Positions 32,043-32,050 of a stretch of DNA of 32,050 nt are shown here, in pieces. The translations under genes and the position numbers were made by a program. How positions within the stretch are numbered: position 1 is the stretch's first letter; each line of letters opens with the position of its first letter. The stretch is from JAGXLC01 sp964461045. GTDB taxonomy: Bacteria > Bacteroidota > Bacteroidia > Bacteroidales > UBA12077. The notes under the pieces are model-generated. The model saw only the letters and a program-made list of their open reading frames with translations, was not told the origin of the DNA and ran no database searches. Where the stretch lies: positions 1-32,050 of the forward strand of contig CAYWSJ010000040.1 of the NCBI GenBank assembly GCA_964461045.1. Reading direction: 5' to 3'.

Positions 32043-32050
32043 GAGCAATT

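Noticed and set aside
1..32050. CRISPR arrays, tRNA or rRNA genes, insertion sequences, prophage genes
   Set aside because: I looked for regularly spaced direct repeats, tRNA-like cloverleaf ends and transposase or integrase motifs and saw none.

Overview
The window looks like an AT-rich chromosome segment of an anaerobic member of the Bacteroidota (probably class Bacteroidia). Pointers are TAnnTTTG-like -7 promoter elements, few Shine-Dalgarno sequences, and a housekeeping set typical of the phylum: a stand-alone SpoIIE-type phosphatase, a LolA-like periplasmic protein, a tricorn-type S41 protease with beta-propeller repeats, and an NfeD-type membrane protease. The taxonomic call is inference; there is no rRNA gene in the window.

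Left third (1-11.5 kb): ordinary genes. They are an SMC/OLD-like ATPase with a degenerate TOPRIM-like tail, a SpoIIE phosphatase, purB, an NfeD-like protease with a GNAT acetyltransferase, an 80-residue unknown protein, and a LolA-like protein downstream of a tricorn-family protease.

Right two thirds (11.6-32 kb): a hydrogen-metabolism island. A plus-strand operon (hydCBA) encodes a trimeric NADH-linked [FeFe] hydrogenase. A perfect bidirectional terminator separates it from a convergent, tightly packed 19-gene minus-strand operon (28613 down to 15408). In order of transcription this operon encodes: a sulfhydrogenase/AsrAB-like beta (Fe-S) and gamma (FAD, NAD(P), 2Fe-2S) pair; a HycB-like polyferredoxin; the four core subunits of a group 4 membrane [NiFe] hydrogenase (NuoH-, NuoB-, NuoC- and NuoD-like); a complete Mrp antiporter set (a NuoL/MrpA-like subunit interrupted by an assembly gap, a MrpA C-terminal/MbhDE-like subunit, then MrpB, C, D, E, F and G); a NuoI/HycF-like ferredoxin; a HycI-type maturation protease; a small zinc-ribbon protein of unknown function; and a membrane transporter with a His-rich loop, probably for nickel. 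Divergent from this operon lie rex, hypF and hypC.

How they fit together: both hydrogenases appear able to exchange electrons with NAD(P)H. Good matches to the Rex operator (TTGTKA-N6-TMACAA) lie in front of hydCBA, in front of rex, and in front of the [NiFe] operon. I infer a Rex-controlled redox-balancing circuit. It would use a simple [FeFe] enzyme plus an unusual membrane complex in which a NAD(P)H diaphorase module, a group 4 [NiFe] hydrogenase and a full Na+/H+ antiporter are built together. The composite [NiFe]-Mrp-diaphorase operon is the most notable system in the window. A run of 100 Ns (22310-22409) falls inside the NuoL-like antiporter gene. Comparison with the MrpD paralogue suggests that the real missing stretch is several times longer.
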